A DNA stretch of 14,137 nucleotides. Source: Acidobacteriota bacterium. GTDB taxonomy: Bacteria > Acidobacteriota > Blastocatellia > Pyrinomonadales > Pyrinomonadaceae. This document shows, one piece after another, positions 12,857 through 14,137 of the stretch (positions are counted from its first letter, which is position 1; each line of letters starts with the position of its first letter). The position numbers and the translations under genes were made by a program. Location of the stretch: NCBI GenBank assembly GCA_003222835.1, contig QHXE01000330.1, positions 1 to 14,137 of the forward strand, read 5' to 3'. The notes beneath the pieces were generated by a model, which was not told the origin of the DNA, made no database searches, and saw only the letters and a program-made list of their open reading frames with translations.

Positions 12857-13777
12857 TCAGTAACGAATGCGCGGATCGAGAAACGCGTAGGTAATATCGA
12901 CCAGCAAATTCATCAATAGCAAAGTCATAGCGATAAAAGCGACGATACCGATAATCAATGGTTCATCTCGATTCAACGCAGCTTGAATAAAATAATTCCC
13001 GAGCCCCGGAAGCGCGAAAATGCGTTCCACCACAACGGTGCCAGTCAACAGGAAAGCAAGAGCGGGCCCGGTAAACGAAACGACCGGCATGATGCCGCCG
13101 CGCAGCGCATGCCGAATCAGCACCTGTCCCTCGCGCAGACCCTTAGCCCGCGCCGTGCGAATGTAGTCCGAACGCAGCACTTCCAGCATGCCGGCGCGCG
13201 TCAACCTCGCGATGTAAGCGATGTAGATTGCTGATAGCGTCAGCACCGGCAGGATGATGTTCCGGCTCGCGAAGCCTTGCCAACGCGAAGGCGGCAACCA
13301 GTAAAGCGAAAGCGAAAATAACAGCACCAGCATAGGCCCCAACACAAAGTTGGGGATCGAAATACCCAGCATTGCCAGGGCCATTGAGGCATAGTCCCAG
13401 ATTGAATTCTGCCGCAGCGCCGCAATCGAACCGATAACGATTCCCAGGATCAACGCGAGTAGATAAGCTGTGATTCCAATCGAGGCTGAAACGGGCAGTG
13501 AACTCATAATAATCTTGTTCACCGATTGCCCTTCGTACTTCAAGGAGATACCGAAGTCGAGCCGCACTACATGGCCCAGCATCCGGCCATACTGTACGTA
13601 CCAGGGTTTGTCTAGTCCGTACTTCGCGCGAATATTGGCCTCGATCTCTTTAGGAATATTCTTTTCGCCGCTGTAGAAGTTTCCCGGAGCCAGGCGGATC
13701 AACCCCCACGTGAGCGTGATGACGACGAGTATCATCGGGACAGTGATTAACAGGCGGCGGATGATGAAGCGGAGCAT
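12857..13777 (-). CDS. oppB: oligopeptide ABC transporter permease (OppB/DppB type)
   Basis: The product is 306 residues, the standard length for this permease. It has an N-terminal helix (residues 8-29), the extracytoplasmic loop with YGLDKPWYVQYG (53-64) and LDFGISLKYEGQSV (73-86), then hydrophobic helices at about 97-121, 128-160, 174-190, 232-252 and 273-297. The EAA loop DYIRTARAKGLREGQVLIRHALRG (204-227) couples to the ATPases. Together with OppC it forms the membrane channel for peptide import. It is the first opp gene visible on the minus strand and starts 44 bases after the aspartic protease stop. No peptide-binding protein gene adjoins it within the window. Confidence 0.93.
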   Translation of the reverse strand: MLRFIIRRLLITVPMILVVITLTWGLIRLAPGNFYSGEKNIPKEIEANIRAKYGLDKPWYVQYGRMLGHVVRLDFGISLKYEGQSVNKIIMSSLPVSASIGITAYLLALILGIVIGSIAALRQNSIWDYASMALAMLGISIPNFVLGPMLVLLFSLSLYWLPPSRWQGFASRNIILPVLTLSAIYIAYIARLTRAGMLEVLRSDYIRTARAKGLREGQVLIRHALRGGIMPVVSFTGPALAFLLTGTVVVERIFALPGLGNYFIQAALNRDEPLIIGIVAFIAMTLLLMNLLVDITYAFLDPRIRY

Positions 13778-13821
13778 GCTTTGCCGTAAAGACGCCTATT
13801 TCGAGCGGGAAGAATCTAAAA

Positions 13822-14137
13822 TTACCGCATATTAATTATTGGCTGATCGGGATGTGCTGGATTTGGAATCACTCGCTGGCGAATGCAATCAACCAGCAGA
13901 TCGAGAGATTCCAACACTGTCTGGCCAATCAACACTTCCGATCCCACAACCAATGTATCTTCGGTGGTGCGTCGCCCGTCAATCTCGATCCCGACGGCCT
14001 CCGTCACATCCAAATCCTCCACTGAGTCGTTCGCAAACCGCGTTCGTCTTTTGCCGACTAGTTCAAGGCCAAGTTCTTTCATGACATGGACAGGTATCGC
14101 GGAACGAACTGCGCCGGTGTCAACCACTGCCTCGGTT
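13822..14137 (-). CDS. retropepsin-like (clan AA) aspartic protease, 5' end outside window
   Basis: The frame is open to the right window edge, so only the last 104 or so residues are seen. The catalytic motif VVDTGAVRSAIP is followed by VMKELGLELVGKRRTRFAN, the acidic strand DLDVTEAVGIEIDGR, then VLIGQTVLESLDLLVD. This matches the small single-domain retroviral-like aspartic proteases of bacteria, which act as dimers of about 120-130 residues. A GTG at 14127 exists, but it lies inside the conserved strand just before D-T-G, so the true start is upstream of the window. It lies 44 bases before oppB on the same strand and may be co-transcribed. The substrate is unknown. Confidence 0.8.
   Translation of the reverse strand, partial: TEAVVDTGAVRSAIPVHVMKELGLELVGKRRTRFANDSVEDLDVTEAVGIEIDGRRTTEDTLVVGSEVLIGQTVLESLDLLVDCIRQRVIPNPAHPDQPIINMR

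Overview
The window looks like chromosomal DNA of a moderately GC-rich Gram-negative-type bacterium. The mix of gene families (DUF3662-FHA protein, PocR-GAF-GGDEF, GAF-HD-GYP, an RsbW-like fusion, many palindromic intergenic repeats) would suit an Acidobacteriota/Blastocatellia-like genome. That placement is inference from gene content and repeat style only; no rRNA or other marker gene is present. No tRNA, CRISPR array, transposase gene or phage gene was seen.

Region 1 (1-1330, + strand) holds a small membrane-anchored SH3-like protein and an FhaA-like DUF3662+FHA phosphothreonine-binding protein. Region 2 (1343-3077, - strand) holds a STAS-domain protein followed by a GAF-HD-GYP cyclic-di-GMP phosphodiesterase; a large perfect inverted repeat fills nearly the whole gap between them. 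Region 3 (3202-5050) has a GT2 glycosyltransferase (+) convergent with a class I SAM methyltransferase (-), separated by about 310 bases of nested palindromic repeats. Region 4 (5325-9251, - strand) is a two-gene unit with a 3-nt gap: a PocR-GAF-GGDEF diguanylate cyclase, then a 740-residue protein with a degenerate AAA-like N-terminus and an RsbW/SpoIIAB-like HATPase C-terminus. Region 5 (9420-13777, - strand) is an oppBCDF-type oligopeptide ABC transporter operon with no binding protein in view. Palindrome pairs sit in the B/C and C/D gaps. Region 6 (13822-14137, - strand) is the C-terminal part of a retropepsin-like aspartic protease cut by the window edge.

The most interesting reading is that regions 2 and 4 form a split regulatory module. 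One unit pairs a STAS protein with a c-di-GMP phosphodiesterase; the other pairs an RsbW-like kinase fusion with a diguanylate cyclase. Together they carry both halves of a partner switch and both halves of a c-di-GMP cycle within about 8 kb, with a glycosyltransferase and methyltransferase between them. The fusion protein is unusual: its P-loop lysine is absent and the G1-box aspartate of its HATPase domain appears replaced. A second theme is the density of palindrome-pair (REPIN-like) repeats of at least three sequence families, two of which lie inside the opp operon.
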